This document shows positions 7,701 to 16,320 of a stretch of 64,000 nucleotides of DNA, piece by piece. Numbering within the stretch: the stretch's first letter is position 1; every line of letters begins with the position of its first letter. Both the position numbers and the translations under genes were made by a program. The notes under the pieces are model-generated. The model saw nothing but the letters and a program-made list of their open reading frames with translations, made no database searches and was not told where the DNA came from. This DNA is from an uncultured Pelagibacteraceae bacterium (lineage in GTDB: Bacteria > Pseudomonadota > Alphaproteobacteria > Pelagibacterales > Pelagibacteraceae): assembly GCA_902576765.1 (NCBI GenBank), contig CACGWH010000005.1, positions 1-64,000 of the forward strand, read 5' to 3'.

Positions 7701-9552
7701 AATCAGGGCTGTTTGCGTCTCCCCCTGGACAAGATCCAGCTACAGCCATTGCATCAAAAATTTCCATTCCTCTAGCATTAATACCTCCGCCATAAGCAAC
7801 AAATAAAGTTTTAACTGGATTTGTTTTATCTCTTAAAGCCGCAATTCTAGGAATAGCAGAAGCATTGTTTCTCATCATTCCATCACCAATTACAATAACA
7901 TAATTTAATTGACACTCTGAGTTCTCATCGTAAGCCTCAAAATCATTATTAAAATAATCAAGAGCCATAATAGAGTATGCGTTCGCGTCAGTACCCCAAG
8001 CTAAACCCTGAGGAATTAGATTGTCTAGAATTCTTGTGTACCCTTCAGCACTTATCCCTACATTCAAACATGAGTCTCTGTTACATTGTACCGATTGTCC
8101 GTCTGGATGATCACCATTCCATCCACCATAGTAAGTGCAACCATCATTAAAATGACAGAATCTTCCACCTCTAGGTCCTGTTCTTCGTCCACCTGTTTCT
8201 CCAGCATTCCAGTGTCCATAACCAAAGTGAGCACCACTGGTCAAAGTTGTGTCACTTATAATTGCACTCATTGCTTTTTTAACACCAACCCATCTTGATA
8301 CGACTCCACCACCCATTTGTAGAAGCCAAGAAGTATCTCTATTTTCTGCAGTAAATAAATTTTCATTGAAAACATCTATGGTTCCTCTTGTTGTTCCAAC
8401 TAAAATTCTATCCGATGTTACATGAATACCAATTGGTTGGTTAAATCTAACGTTGTTAGCTGAAAGAGCTCCAGAAGCTTCAATATTTGCTCCATTATTT
8501 CGTCTTCCAGTCCCTGCTCTTGCTAATATTGTATAAGTTGTATTTGTATCAAGCCGAACTTTTTGAATTACATGTCTTCTTGTTGAAGTTATATATAAAA
8601 TATCATCATCATCAGGTGAAACATCGATACCTATTACGTCTGCTAATTGTGTATCTAAATTTCCACGATTTACTCTAGTATAAAGTCTGGTGGCCGCATT
8701 GTTAGTAATTCGATATGCGTCGCCACTTTTTTCCATGGTATACCCGAATATATGAACTCGGCCTAAATATAACATTGAGGCATCACTGTTAACTGCAATT
8801 CTCCAAGTAAGTCTACCCATACGTGCAAATGAATTATTGGCATTCCCTCCAAATACCTGCACACCACTGCTGTTACCTGTATTTAAATTAAATGATACAA
8901 AGGCAGATTGATTTCCAGCTCTACCAGTAACAAATAGAAAATGTTCACCATCAATTAATTGAAGATCCATTCCTTGAATTGTAAGTCCAAGCTCTAAGTA
9001 CATCAGACAATCCTGTCCGTCCTCAGAATATCCAACAATTGCTTGATCATCTCTTAGTTGACGTTCATTAGACCTGAAAAAAATTATGTCTCGATTAGTA
9101 AATACTCCATTGTCAGTACTTAATTCTGTTGCAAATCTAATATCCGCAGTATGTCGAGCAACTGTATTTTTAGTTATTTCACCGTTATAACCCATTCCTG
9201 TAGATGACAGGGTACATGTGTCTGATGCATTACCAGTGTATCTTCCAACATTGTCATTAAATTCCCTGTTTCTAGATCCATCAGAATTAAATTTTACTAT
9301 TCCATTATTTCTAAACTGCGCTGCAAGAATATCTCCATTTGAATCGTAAATTGCGTTAGGAACATATTGAATGGCATCTCTATTACTCATTCTTCGTCTC
9401 ATACTTGCTGAACTATCAATTAATATCAAAATGTTAGCAGGAACATCTCCCTCTCCTGAACCAGGAGGAACTGGTTTTGCATCAACTTTAGATACAAAAG
9501 CAATTTCTAGTAAAATGAATAAGAATAGAAAATATTTTGCAAAATGTTTCAT
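4777..9552 (-). CDS. pilY1: PilY1-like type IV pilus tip adhesin with VWA domain
   Basis: A protein of 1591 residues, the largest gene here. A signal peptide (1-25, ending VDA) leads to the start of a von Willebrand A domain with the metal-site motif Asp46-x-Ser48-x-Ser50 in ILILIDSSASM. About 370 residues resembling NHL-type propeller blades (for example IGIDVSPDDDDILYITS) follow, before the VWA part appears to resume near SRWVGVKKAMSAII. The C-terminal half carries the PilY beta-propeller (NVIYAGANSGVLHAIN, FVPYGRGGAGFSVLDV). PilY1 proteins prime pilus assembly, bind surfaces and regulate retraction through calcium. It ends the operon pilT-pilin-pilV-pilW-pilX-orf-pilY1. The size is at the upper end for the family. 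Confidence 0.88.
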   Translation of the reverse strand: MKHFAKYFLFLFILLEIAFVSKVDAKPVPPGSGEGDVPANILILIDSSASMRRRMSNRDAIQYVPNAIYDSNGDILAAQFRNNGIVKFNSDGSRNREFNDNVGRYTGNASDTCTLSSTGMGYNGEITKNTVARHTADIRFATELSTDNGVFTNRDIIFFRSNERQLRDDQAIVGYSEDGQDCLMYLELGLTIQGMDLQLIDGEHFLFVTGRAGNQSAFVSFNLNTGNSSGVQVFGGNANNSFARMGRLTWRIAVNSDASMLYLGRVHIFGYTMEKSGDAYRITNNAATRLYTRVNRGNLDTQLADVIGIDVSPDDDDILYITSTRRHVIQKVRLDTNTTYTILARAGTGRRNNGANIEASGALSANNVRFNQPIGIHVTSDRILVGTTRGTIDVFNENLFTAENRDTSWLLQMGGGVVSRWVGVKKAMSAIISDTTLTSGAHFGYGHWNAGETGGRRTGPRGGRFCHFNDGCTYYGGWNGDHPDGQSVQCNRDSCLNVGISAEGYTRILDNLIPQGLAWGTDANAYSIMALDYFNNDFEAYDENSECQLNYVIVIGDGMMRNNASAIPRIAALRDKTNPVKTLFVAYGGGINARGMEIFDAMAVAGSCPGGDANSPDCEPTIVADTPESLKTQLTAKIRQILAERLSFTAPSITATVQEGGSLYQAQFAYEQFGEWQGTILRKTLNADGTVIHEMDSPGNWDASVEIRKQATPADAADTRNLWSAIPGSPYIGNWDNFNTDNSDDITELFELFGFNIADYHNATSYCASNGYVGDNGTSDDLLGLINFMKGTDYFDYDGDCDVTEVRSHVLGDIYHSQLIEVGPPDASIDFTGANEEAYYRATNNYQSFMQKHASRRNVIYAGANSGVLHAINAETGAEEWGFIPPFIAGLLPSLMNADLSGKIDSKKGGTNAIFGVDGSPVVHDVLIKGINAQGELEDQKSWHTILFVPYGRGGAGFSVLDVTNPILKDNLGPIHMFSVYNDAINSTVYMADHEGTITTYPYSSGSVSIQDSLEAIKAGENLDTAFTADGGDDSLDPDHSSYCDSADDPDVIQNCTNQDAIAVCQLNDTDVMTTTGLFHSDAAGTASCFKGTEFRFSDLKPQASADGTVPKSSLKVTERVDGTLQTIDFTSAKYENDNLVITFPTEKTYNAGGSPLETSLTNQFTVATSCTAATDIPVQYDYSQLGETWSAPRIFRIPSETIAYRNNPSKDRYVAVMGAGMGATNLCAGSAVFLVNLDRDDQEGIEPGTIFGATTNGGPITIVDTVPTSAAGEQTPNGSDIGNSLPASAVVITPDTAFNIPWRGAMVYFNDLEGKITKLNLTSSTKNEAELFDQTTLFRLDANTINKRYSYFSMDAGIGQTTRDFWLFGGTGNFNDIGGGSRFMDNILYGVKDPDYPYFDHLNGAHVPRESEDTFLAQAHKGANNAASIDNAVVCKDTTGKISCEDGPTSGQQAWVVHLDTPDGKGPNENSNNSFRKLSAAPTLFKGQVYFPIYEPPQGANPCNIGNAFICVADDECGSNNSHLLSRGSAANGKACQFVREGILSELVIFGDKLFANVAGPKEDAETLYSVLAAAGEVTIDKSNWRESGF

Positions 9553-9555
9553 AAT

Positions 9556-10068
9556 TTAATTTACCGCTAAAATAACCTCTTCTCCTATTGTAAAATCTAT
9601 TAATTCCTCTGTCGAAATATCAAGAGTTTCTATCGCGCCGTTAAAATCTTTATTTTTTGCATAAAGTATTTTGTCTTGACCAACACTAATATCTTTATAG
9701 CCAAACCAATTTTTATTCTCAATTTCCTTGCTTAAATTTCCATAGGTAACTTTGGCAAATTTATATATTTCATTTTCATTTATTGCAGCATCCATAGTTT
9801 CTAATCGGATCCCAACAATTTTTGATTGATAAACAAAGACATGGATGTAAGAATTTTCTAAGTTACTTTTTGGACAATAATCTGCGGCATAACCCACGTA
9901 TTGAACAGTATTCCATTCATCAAAATTTTCTTCTGAGTATCCATCAATAATAAAAAAAGTTTTTTTTGCGCTTGAAACCTTAGTGCCTGTTAATTTAAGT
10001 GCATCACAAGCTAAAGAGTTGTTGGTAAATAAAATAAAAACAAAAATTATAATAAAATTTTTATTCAT
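9556..10068 (-). CDS. Secreted protein in the pilus operon, unknown function
   Basis: I place the start at the ATG at 10068 because it gives a clear signal peptide (MNKNFIIIFVFILFTNNSLA, cleavage before Cys21). The longer frame back to 10167 adds 33 residues with no leader character and would overlap pilX. The mature protein of about 150 residues has two cysteines (CDAL and DYCPK) that may pair. It lies between pilX and pilY1 with three bases to the latter, so it probably works in pilus tip assembly, perhaps in the position of PilE-like or accessory proteins. I do not recognise the family. Confidence 0.65.
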   Translation of the reverse strand: MNKNFIIIFVFILFTNNSLACDALKLTGTKVSSAKKTFFIIDGYSEENFDEWNTVQYVGYAADYCPKSNLENSYIHVFVYQSKIVGIRLETMDAAINENEIYKFAKVTYGNLSKEIENKNWFGYKDISVGQDKILYAKNKDFNGAIETLDISTEELIDFTIGEEVILAVN

Positions 10069-10138
10069 AAAAATATTATAAAATTTTGAGTTAATCTTTA
10101 AAAGATTCTTTTTATATAAATTACTTATTTTGAGCATA

Positions 10139-10984
10139 TTAATTTGGCAAAACAACCACAGATTCAAGGGCTACTAGGATATCTGGTGTCTTTCCATCAA
10201 TTTCAGCCCAACCTTCAGCAGTAAAACCCGAGCCAATTTCACTGCTACTTTTTGAGTGGCTTTTATCCATCATATAGCCACAGCCATAAATCTTATACGC
10301 GGTACCTGTTGATTGGGTATTAGTAGTAGTTTTTTTTAAACTAGCTCCTGCACCACGAAAACTTGCACTCCCAATATTAACGATAAAATACTCATACCTG
10401 AATCTATCCATATGGGCCTTTTCTTTTGTAATGGTGTCTGCATCAGTTAAATTATCAAGAGAAGAATCCGTAAAAACTTGTTGTATTAATGATCCAAAGT
10501 TTAAATTTACTGCATGGATCGAAACTGCCAATGTATTTGAATGATTAGTGCCATCTATTTCGACATTACTCTTTACAATATTTCTATAACTATTAAAGCA
10601 AGGAGTTTTTGTAACCACAGTTCTATTAGCAGGCAAATCTCTTTGATCAACATATCTTGACATTCCTTGAACTGCAGTAGTTTTCATTTGATTAACCATC
10701 AACTCCCAACTTGATTTTTCATCTTCAGTCATTCCTGTAGTGTCTTCAGACTCAACTGTTGCTGTTGAAATCCAAGGACCCATATTTTGGTTGATTAAAT
10801 ATTTTTCTCCTTCAAGCAAAGCAGTCTCAGCTACATAAAAAGTTTGCTGGTATTCATCACTTGAATTGTTACTTTGGTGGTCAGTTGATGAAATAACAAT
10901 AAGCGCACCTCCCATCAAAGACATTACAAGTAAAAGTAAAAGTGACAAAACTAATGCAAATCCTTTTTCATTTTTACGTTTCAT
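10139..10984 (-). CDS. pilX: Type IV pilus minor pilin / assembly protein PilX
   Basis: A protein of 281 residues beginning MKRKNEKGFALVLSLLLLLVM, the PilX N-terminal pattern: a short basic leader, Gly-Phe and a long hydrophobic helix, without the Glu5 of major pilins. The helix continues as a Glu-rich amphipathic stretch (YQQTFYVAETALLEGE) typical of PilX. The C-terminal region is a variable periplasmic domain. Minor pilins PilV, W and X form the complex that primes the pilus and displays PilY1. It starts two bases after pilW ends. Confidence 0.85.
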   Translation of the reverse strand: MKRKNEKGFALVLSLLLLLVMSLMGGALIVISSTDHQSNNSSDEYQQTFYVAETALLEGEKYLINQNMGPWISTATVESEDTTGMTEDEKSSWELMVNQMKTTAVQGMSRYVDQRDLPANRTVVTKTPCFNSYRNIVKSNVEIDGTNHSNTLAVSIHAVNLNFGSLIQQVFTDSSLDNLTDADTITKEKAHMDRFRYEYFIVNIGSASFRGAGASLKKTTTNTQSTGTAYKIYGCGYMMDKSHSKSSSEIGSGFTAEGWAEIDGKTPDILVALESVVVLPN

Positions 10985-10986
10985 AA

Positions 10987-11910
10987 TTATATCCCGCCCA
11001 GTATATTTCTCGTATGGATAGTAACAACAACTGAGTCTCTCAATTTAGTATCATCGAAATTTTGTCCTCTATCTCCCAAACCTTTTACGTAACGAGGTTT
11101 GTCTGCTGTCGATTTAAATTTATAGAAATTACTTTTTGATCTAAAAGTAATTATTAGATCGACTGCTCTAATTTTATAAAGATTGTCTCTGGCTGCAATA
11201 TTTTCACCCGGACGAGGCAATGGATTAAGTACTCTGCCTTCAGAATCCAGTGGAACAAATTCCATATCCACTATGTGATCACGAATTTTTTGTCCAACAT
11301 AACATTCTGTACAATCATCTACCCAAGTACCACTGTCAGAGTCTATTGGTTGAGACCAGCTTCTAAGAGATTTATATGCAGCATACCTTTGTCCATCGCC
11401 GTCAGTTATTGGTGCAGCATAATAGGTAATTTTATATCTCTTATATGGTTGGGTTGTATCATTTTGATTAAAATCATCATAAACTATATGTATCCTGTCA
11501 CAACATTTACTACCTTCGTCCGGGTGACCTTGAATTTCTATTTTATTAGTATTTGAACCTTCCGATGGTCCTAAAGCACTATCACCTTTTTCTATAATTA
11601 TTGGATCATGACTTTCTGCAATAGTAGTATTACCACCTACAAACTGTAAATAACTTCTGTTAGGAAAACCAAGTGTGTTATTTCCTAAAATATATCTAAA
11701 ACCAGCCATTCTAATATCTCTCATCATCATTTCCACAATGTCTCTACCAGATCGACTAATTTTTGCCCTCTCCGTTACTTGGCTGTAGCTATTATTAACA
11801 ACTGAATAAGTAGTATAAATTGCTCCCATCATTATCGATGAAATAACAACTCCAATAAGCATCTCTAAAAGAGTTAAACCTGCAATATTTTTAAATCTAT
11901 TTTTTTTCAT
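10987..11910 (-). CDS. pilW: Type IV pilus minor pilin PilW
   Basis: A protein of 307 residues with a class III prepilin leader (FKNIAG/LTLLEMLIGVVIS): cleavage after Gly, Glu at mature position 5, then a 20-residue hydrophobic helix. Length and the SRSGRDIVEMMMRDIRMAGFRY segment after the helix match PilW. Cysteine pairs (KCCDRI and DDCTEC) suggest disulfides in the globular head. Its start overlaps the end of pilV by four bases (ATGA type), showing translational coupling. Confidence 0.87.
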   Translation of the reverse strand: MKKNRFKNIAGLTLLEMLIGVVISSIMMGAIYTTYSVVNNSYSQVTERAKISRSGRDIVEMMMRDIRMAGFRYILGNNTLGFPNRSYLQFVGGNTTIAESHDPIIIEKGDSALGPSEGSNTNKIEIQGHPDEGSKCCDRIHIVYDDFNQNDTTQPYKRYKITYYAAPITDGDGQRYAAYKSLRSWSQPIDSDSGTWVDDCTECYVGQKIRDHIVDMEFVPLDSEGRVLNPLPRPGENIAARDNLYKIRAVDLIITFRSKSNFYKFKSTADKPRYVKGLGDRGQNFDDTKLRDSVVVTIHTRNILGGI

Positions 11911-12617
11911 TTTCTTGTGTTGTAATCAGCTTGAAAGTATAAAAACTTTCTTTTTTTTCCATTATTTAAATTAAATTGAATTCTTCCAATATACATTCCG
12001 TTATCATTAATTCGGGCGTCAGTATAATTTTGACAGGTATCATCCCATCTACAAATTTTATACATTTTTATTTTTTTGATATCTCTATCACCTCTACATT
12101 TTAAATAACGATCCTCACCTAATATTGCCATCCATTTCTGCTCTTTATTTTGTGGACCATCTGAAAATTGTGAGTCGTAAATACTAGTTGGCGCACTTGG
12201 TGAATTTCCTTGCTCTTGTGAATTTTCTTGTTGTTGTGTTGAGCCAGTATCAGCGGTAGCCATATTTGAAGACCCACATGCTCCCGTAAAAAATGCCGTA
12301 TTATCTTTAGCTAAATGATCCGTAAATTTTCTTGCATTATCATTTTCTTCACCATTAACTCTTACAGTCCCATCAATGTCTATAACAACTTTATCTTGGA
12401 ATGGATTTACATTGAAAACAGATTCTCTATGACCAATAATATCCTCAGCAATCATGCTAACCAAATAATTTGCTTTAGTTCTTTCTCCAGATGTATCAAT
12501 TGATTGTACTGAATAATTTACCATTTGAAGTATAGCAATAAAACCAATGCCAACAATTGCTGTTGAAATAAGTCCTTCTAAAATTGTTAAACCTAAAATA
12601 TTTTTTATTTTTTTCAT
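11907..12617 (-). CDS. pilV: Type IV pilus minor pilin PilV
   Basis: A protein of 236 residues with the leader KKIKNILG/LTILEGLISTAIVGIG, giving Glu5 of the mature pilin, followed by the Gly-rich hydrophobic helix usual in PilV. The middle contains a low-complexity Gln/Ser/Pro stretch (about 123-143). Position directly after the pilin gene and before pilW matches the standard fimT/pilV/pilW/pilX order. It overlaps pilW by four bases and lies one base after the upstream pilin gene. Confidence 0.85.
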   Translation of the reverse strand: MKKIKNILGLTILEGLISTAIVGIGFIAILQMVNYSVQSIDTSGERTKANYLVSMIAEDIIGHRESVFNVNPFQDKVVIDIDGTVRVNGEENDNARKFTDHLAKDNTAFFTGACGSSNMATADTGSTQQQENSQEQGNSPSAPTSIYDSQFSDGPQNKEQKWMAILGEDRYLKCRGDRDIKKIKMYKICRWDDTCQNYTDARINDNGMYIGRIQFNLNNGKKRKFLYFQADYNTRK

Positions 12618-12618
12618 A

Positions 12619-13335
12619 TTATTGCATAACCCATTCTAACTTTTTACTGCTCCATTTGTCTAAAGTTATTTCTCCAAATCTAGTCCAATCTAAAGAATAC
12701 ATCAAATTATCTTCTGAGTCAGTAGGTTCACCAGTCGCGCTAAGTTGACATTCATTGTCACCATCTCTTTTACATATTATTAAACTTTCATCGACTGCAG
12801 TATCATTGCCTGCACCACTGAGTAAATCTCCAGCTCCACTAAACCACCGAGCATTTTTTGCAAAGCATACTGCAGAATCAGATTTTAGATTAGTAGTAAT
12901 ATCATTGAATGTTACTGACTGAACTTCGATATCATTTGCCGTTGAACCATCAACATCCCAATAATCTGTTGTAGTCATATCACATCTTGAAGATATAGTC
13001 GTGTTCCAAGCACTATCACCATCATTAATTTTTTGAGCAAGAGTATCCGTTTTCATACCTCTAGTTGTAAGAGTAACATTATCATCATTTACACCAATGA
13101 GAACTTGCACAAATGCAAATTGACCTCTTTGGACCTGAGCATTAATACCCTCAAATATTTTTTTTGCTTTAAGTGCATCAGTTCTTACCTCTCTACTTTG
13201 TTTCCAGCTTGAGAACTTTGGATATGCTGCAGCAGATATGACGCCGATGATTGCTAGAACAACGATCAACTCTAGTATATTAAAACCTTTAATGTTCTTT
13301 TCCTGCACCTGCATCAATTTTTCCTGCTTTAACAA
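12619..13335 (-). CDS. Type IV pilin (PilA/FimT-like)
   Basis: A protein of 238 residues with a processed pilin leader: KNIKG/FNILELIVVLAIIGVIS, with Glu at mature position 5 and the AAAYPKFSSWKQSRE helix continuation. Two starts are possible, ATG at 13335 (leader of 17) or ATG at 13314 (leader of 10, more usual); both lie inside the end of pilT. The variable domain has two or more cysteine pairs. By position it is the FimT/GspH-like first pilin of the operon; whether it is the major subunit cannot be told here. Confidence 0.8.
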   Translation of the reverse strand: MLKQEKLMQVQEKNIKGFNILELIVVLAIIGVISAAAYPKFSSWKQSREVRTDALKAKKIFEGINAQVQRGQFAFVQVLIGVNDDNVTLTTRGMKTDTLAQKINDGDSAWNTTISSRCDMTTTDYWDVDGSTANDIEVQSVTFNDITTNLKSDSAVCFAKNARWFSGAGDLLSGAGNDTAVDESLIICKRDGDNECQLSATGEPTDSEDNLMYSLDWTRFGEITLDKWSSKKLEWVMQ

Positions 13336-14302
13336 GTTCTTCTAATGATTTCTGCATCGTTATCATTCCTTCTTTGACAGCAGTTTGCATGATGCTTGGG
13401 ATTTGATGAATTTTCGACTCTCTTATTAAGTTTTGAATTGGGGCTGTACACTTCATCACCTCAAAAGCACCACAACGACCCTGGCCATCTTTTGTTTTTA
13501 AAAGTCTTTGAGTAACAACCATCTTTAACGACGTTGAAATTTGTGCTCGAATTTGAGCTTGTTGCTCTGGTGGAAACACGTCGATAATCCTGTTGATAGT
13601 ATTTGGTGCACCACTTGTGTGCAATGTTCCAAAAACCAGGTGACCTGTTTCTGCAGCAGTTAAAGCTAATGAAACTGTTTCTAAATCTCTCATCTCACCA
13701 ACTAGAATTACATCTGGATCTTCTCGAAGTGCCGCTTTTAATGCACTTGCAAAAGTTTTGGTTTGTTTACCTACTTCTCTATGAGAGACAATGCTTTTTA
13801 CATCTTTATGAATAAATTCAACTGGGTCTTCAACAGTAATAATGTTTGCAGTTCTGGTTTTATTAATTTCATTTATGATGGCTGCAAGGGTTGTTGATTT
13901 ACCAGATCCTGTTGGACCTGTAACAAGAACAAGACCTTTATGCATATCAATAATATCATATAATACCTGTGGTAAATCGAACTGACCCATTTCAGGAATA
14001 ACACTTTCTACTCTTCTTAGTACTGCAGCAGGACCTGTGATAGTTTTATAAAAGTTAGCTCTAAATCTTAATCCACTAAGAGTAACAGAAGAGTCTAACT
14101 CATGTGTTTCTGTAAACCTTTTCATTTCAACTTCATTACAATTAGTTGATAATAAATCTTGAAGATCTTGAGCTTTAACAATTACTTCTGGGATTTTATG
14201 AATTTCTCCTGTTTGTCTGAATGCTAATGGCCACCCGCTTCTAATATGGAAATCTGAAATTTTCTTATTATTTTTAGCTAGCTCTTCTAATTTTTCAAAC
14301 AT
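13289..14302 (-). CDS. pilT: Type IV pilus retraction ATPase PilT
   Basis: A hexameric secretion-type ATPase of 337 residues that drives pilus disassembly. Visible motifs: Walker A GPTGSGKST (129-137), an Asp-box/Walker B DPDVILVGEMRD (about 192-203), the His-box GTLHTSGA, and a C-terminal segment related to the PilT retraction motif (AFEVMKCTAPIQNLIRE). The first 110 residues match the PilT N-terminal domain. It is the first gene of a minus-strand pilus operon and overlaps the following pilin gene by 47 bases, unusually long even for this packed genome. No pilB or pilC is in the window. Confidence 0.94.
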   Translation of the reverse strand: MFEKLEELAKNNKKISDFHIRSGWPLAFRQTGEIHKIPEVIVKAQDLQDLLSTNCNEVEMKRFTETHELDSSVTLSGLRFRANFYKTITGPAAVLRRVESVIPEMGQFDLPQVLYDIIDMHKGLVLVTGPTGSGKSTTLAAIINEINKTRTANIITVEDPVEFIHKDVKSIVSHREVGKQTKTFASALKAALREDPDVILVGEMRDLETVSLALTAAETGHLVFGTLHTSGAPNTINRIIDVFPPEQQAQIRAQISTSLKMVVTQRLLKTKDGQGRCGAFEVMKCTAPIQNLIRESKIHQIPSIMQTAVKEGMITMQKSLEELVKAGKIDAGAGKEH

Positions 14303-14341
14303 ATTAAATTTTATCTAGAAATTTGTATAAAAAACAAGATT

Positions 14342-14369
14342 ATACCTTTTTCTATAAACACAAAGGTAT
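14342..14369. promoter_or_regulatory. Inverted repeat ATACCTTT/AAAGGTAT between pilT and autotransporter
   Basis: Exact 8-base arms at 14342-14349 and 14362-14369 with a 12-base spacer, in the 163-base divergent promoter region of the pilus operon and the first autotransporter. It could be an operator or a hairpin. Function is inferred. Confidence 0.4.
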
Positions 14370-14373
14370 CAAA

Positions 14374-14423
14374 ATGCCCAATATGGTTGGAAAATCTAAT
14401 AATTTCAGACCAAATTTGGGCAT
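14374..14423. promoter_or_regulatory. Inverted repeat ATGCCCAA/TTGGGCAT
   Basis: Exact 8-base arms at 14374-14381 and 14416-14423. Inside them a further TTGG/CCAA pair could extend a stem. It begins five bases after the preceding repeat. The G+C-richer arms stand out in this AT-rich gap. Candidate binding site or leader structure for the autotransporter gene at 14466. Confidence 0.4.
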
Positions 14424-14465
14424 AATTCTTGATGAATAAAATTTATAATGATTTAAAAAATCTCA

Positions 14466-16256
14466 ATGAATAGAATAAAGATTATTCTAATTAATCTGTT
14501 GTTGTTAACATATATTAGCATCTCATATGCTGCTGATGTAGATGAGGATACAACCTTCTCAACAACTGCAACAGCTCAACAAGTAGTTACTGAAAATGAT
14601 GTTGATATTATCATAACCAATAATGCTTCCATAACTAGAACTGGTCAAAAAGCAATTAAAAATACTGACGATGAAGTAACAGGTACTACCATTACAATAC
14701 ACTCTGGTTCATCTGTAACATCTACAGGTAATAATACTATTTCAACTGAGGGAGGTGAATTAACAATAACTAACTCGGGAACAATTCAAGCTTTAGGTGC
14801 TAGTGGTGCTAACTCAAAAGCAATTAATATTAGCAACTCTGATGGAGGAGTAACAATTACAAACAACAGCGGTGGAATAATCGCATCTCCTGGAAACACT
14901 ATTCTTGGAAATGCAGGCACTGGTGGAGATAACACAACAATTGAAAATAGTGGTCAAATAACATCAACCAATACTTCTTCTTCAAGTAGTGCAATAATTT
15001 ACAAGGACAATGATACTGGTAATACTATTACAAATAATGCAGGGGGAGAAATAACCAGTAAAGGTACTAAATCAACTATAATAGTTGGTGCAAGCTCTAC
15101 AATAACTAACAGTGGAACAATAAAAAATAATAAATCTGTTAGTAAAAATGCGATCCAACTTAAAGGAGATAACAATACAGTAACCTTAAAAGATGAGGGA
15201 ATAGTAGTAGGTATTATTAAAGCTGCAAATGGTACAACAGGAAATACATTAAAAATTAATCACGGAGTTGGAAAAAGTTATTATTATAATACAGGTGGTG
15301 ATTTTACTTTACAGGACTTAGACGGTAATCAAATTGTTAATGGATCTGCAGGTTCTGTTGGTCAAGGTGGGAGTGAAATTCTGGATGATGTACTGGGAAG
15401 AAAATCTTTAAACTTAAGACAATCGTTTGCAAGATACAAAAGCACAAAAGAAGATTTAGGTAAGCCACAAAGTTGGGGTGAAATTAATTTTTCTACATTT
15501 AAAAAAAAACAAAATAGTCAAAATTTATCTCTTGGTTTAAACTCTGCAGATTTATCAATTAATTTAATGTATCCTAATCAAGATAAAGATTTTATCTTAT
15601 CTTTAGGTACTGGAAGTCAAAAATTCACTAAAGATCATAGCATTAATAGATATTCTGTTCATTCAGGATTTCTTTTTAAAGATAACCCAATTTTAAATAT
15701 GTTCGGTGATGAAAGTTTTGTTTTAGGTGGAATTAATTTACAAACTAGTGAAAGAGAAATTTTAACTAACACAAGATCCTCTGGTAAATTAAGTATTGGA
15801 GACAATTATGAAACTTATGATCTTCTTGCTGGTACAAAGATAAATAATGATTTTTTAATTCCCAATATTGGGGCTACAGTTGGTTTATCTTATACACCTA
15901 GTCATAATGAAAGTGATTATTATAGTTGGGATAATAAAGGTGTTAGTAATTTATCTGTATACCTTGATGATAGCTATAAATTAAATTTAGGAAATAATTA
16001 TCAAATTAATTTAGGATGGATTGTCGATGTAAGAAAAATGGTTTTAGGTAAAGATCAAGATTATGAAATTAATGGCACAGCTGCAACTTTTTCACAAGAT
16101 GCTGATACAACACAAGAAGTAACTCTAGCAACCAACCTTGGTTTTGATAAAAAAATAACTGATGACCATTTTTTTAAGTTTAATTTAGATAGCACTATAA
16201 GCACACAAGAACTGACAAGTTTTACCGGAAATTTCGCATACAAATTTGCCTTTTGA
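14466..16256 (+). CDS. Autotransporter with beta-helix passenger
   Basis: A protein of 596 residues. A signal peptide (1-22, ending SYA) is followed by a Thr/Asn/Gly-rich passenger (about 24-300) made of degenerate repeats of the ITNSGTI / ITNNSGGII type, which form beta-helices in autotransporters. The C-terminal 280 residues alternate polar and hydrophobic residues as in an outer-membrane beta-barrel and end in Phe (AYKFAF), the usual barrel signature. It is probably displayed on the cell surface. It is divergent from pilT and followed by a second autotransporter 64 bases later. The ligand is unknown. Confidence 0.82.
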   Translation: MNRIKIILINLLLLTYISISYAADVDEDTTFSTTATAQQVVTENDVDIIITNNASITRTGQKAIKNTDDEVTGTTITIHSGSSVTSTGNNTISTEGGELTITNSGTIQALGASGANSKAINISNSDGGVTITNNSGGIIASPGNTILGNAGTGGDNTTIENSGQITSTNTSSSSSAIIYKDNDTGNTITNNAGGEITSKGTKSTIIVGASSTITNSGTIKNNKSVSKNAIQLKGDNNTVTLKDEGIVVGIIKAANGTTGNTLKINHGVGKSYYYNTGGDFTLQDLDGNQIVNGSAGSVGQGGSEILDDVLGRKSLNLRQSFARYKSTKEDLGKPQSWGEINFSTFKKKQNSQNLSLGLNSADLSINLMYPNQDKDFILSLGTGSQKFTKDHSINRYSVHSGFLFKDNPILNMFGDESFVLGGINLQTSEREILTNTRSSGKLSIGDNYETYDLLAGTKINNDFLIPNIGATVGLSYTPSHNESDYYSWDNKGVSNLSVYLDDSYKLNLGNNYQINLGWIVDVRKMVLGKDQDYEINGTAATFSQDADTTQEVTLATNLGFDKKITDDHFFKFNLDSTISTQELTSFTGNFAYKFAF

Positions 16257-16320
16257 CCAATAACCAATTTTGGGTACATTTGAGGATGAATTAGAAAAAG
16301 ATTCATGTAAAAAAACTCAA

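Noticed and set aside
10069-10167. Longer N-terminus for the secreted protein before pilY1
   Set aside because: The extra 33 residues precede a clear signal peptide and overlap pilX.
14466-15300. Passenger repeats as a CRISPR-like or tandem DNA repeat array
   Set aside because: The repetition is at protein level (Thr/Asn/Gly motifs) with degenerate DNA and no constant repeat or spacer length.
16270-16320. TTG start 51 bases upstream of the second autotransporter
   Set aside because: It puts 17 polar, acidic residues before the signal peptide; the ATG at 16321 starts the leader directly.
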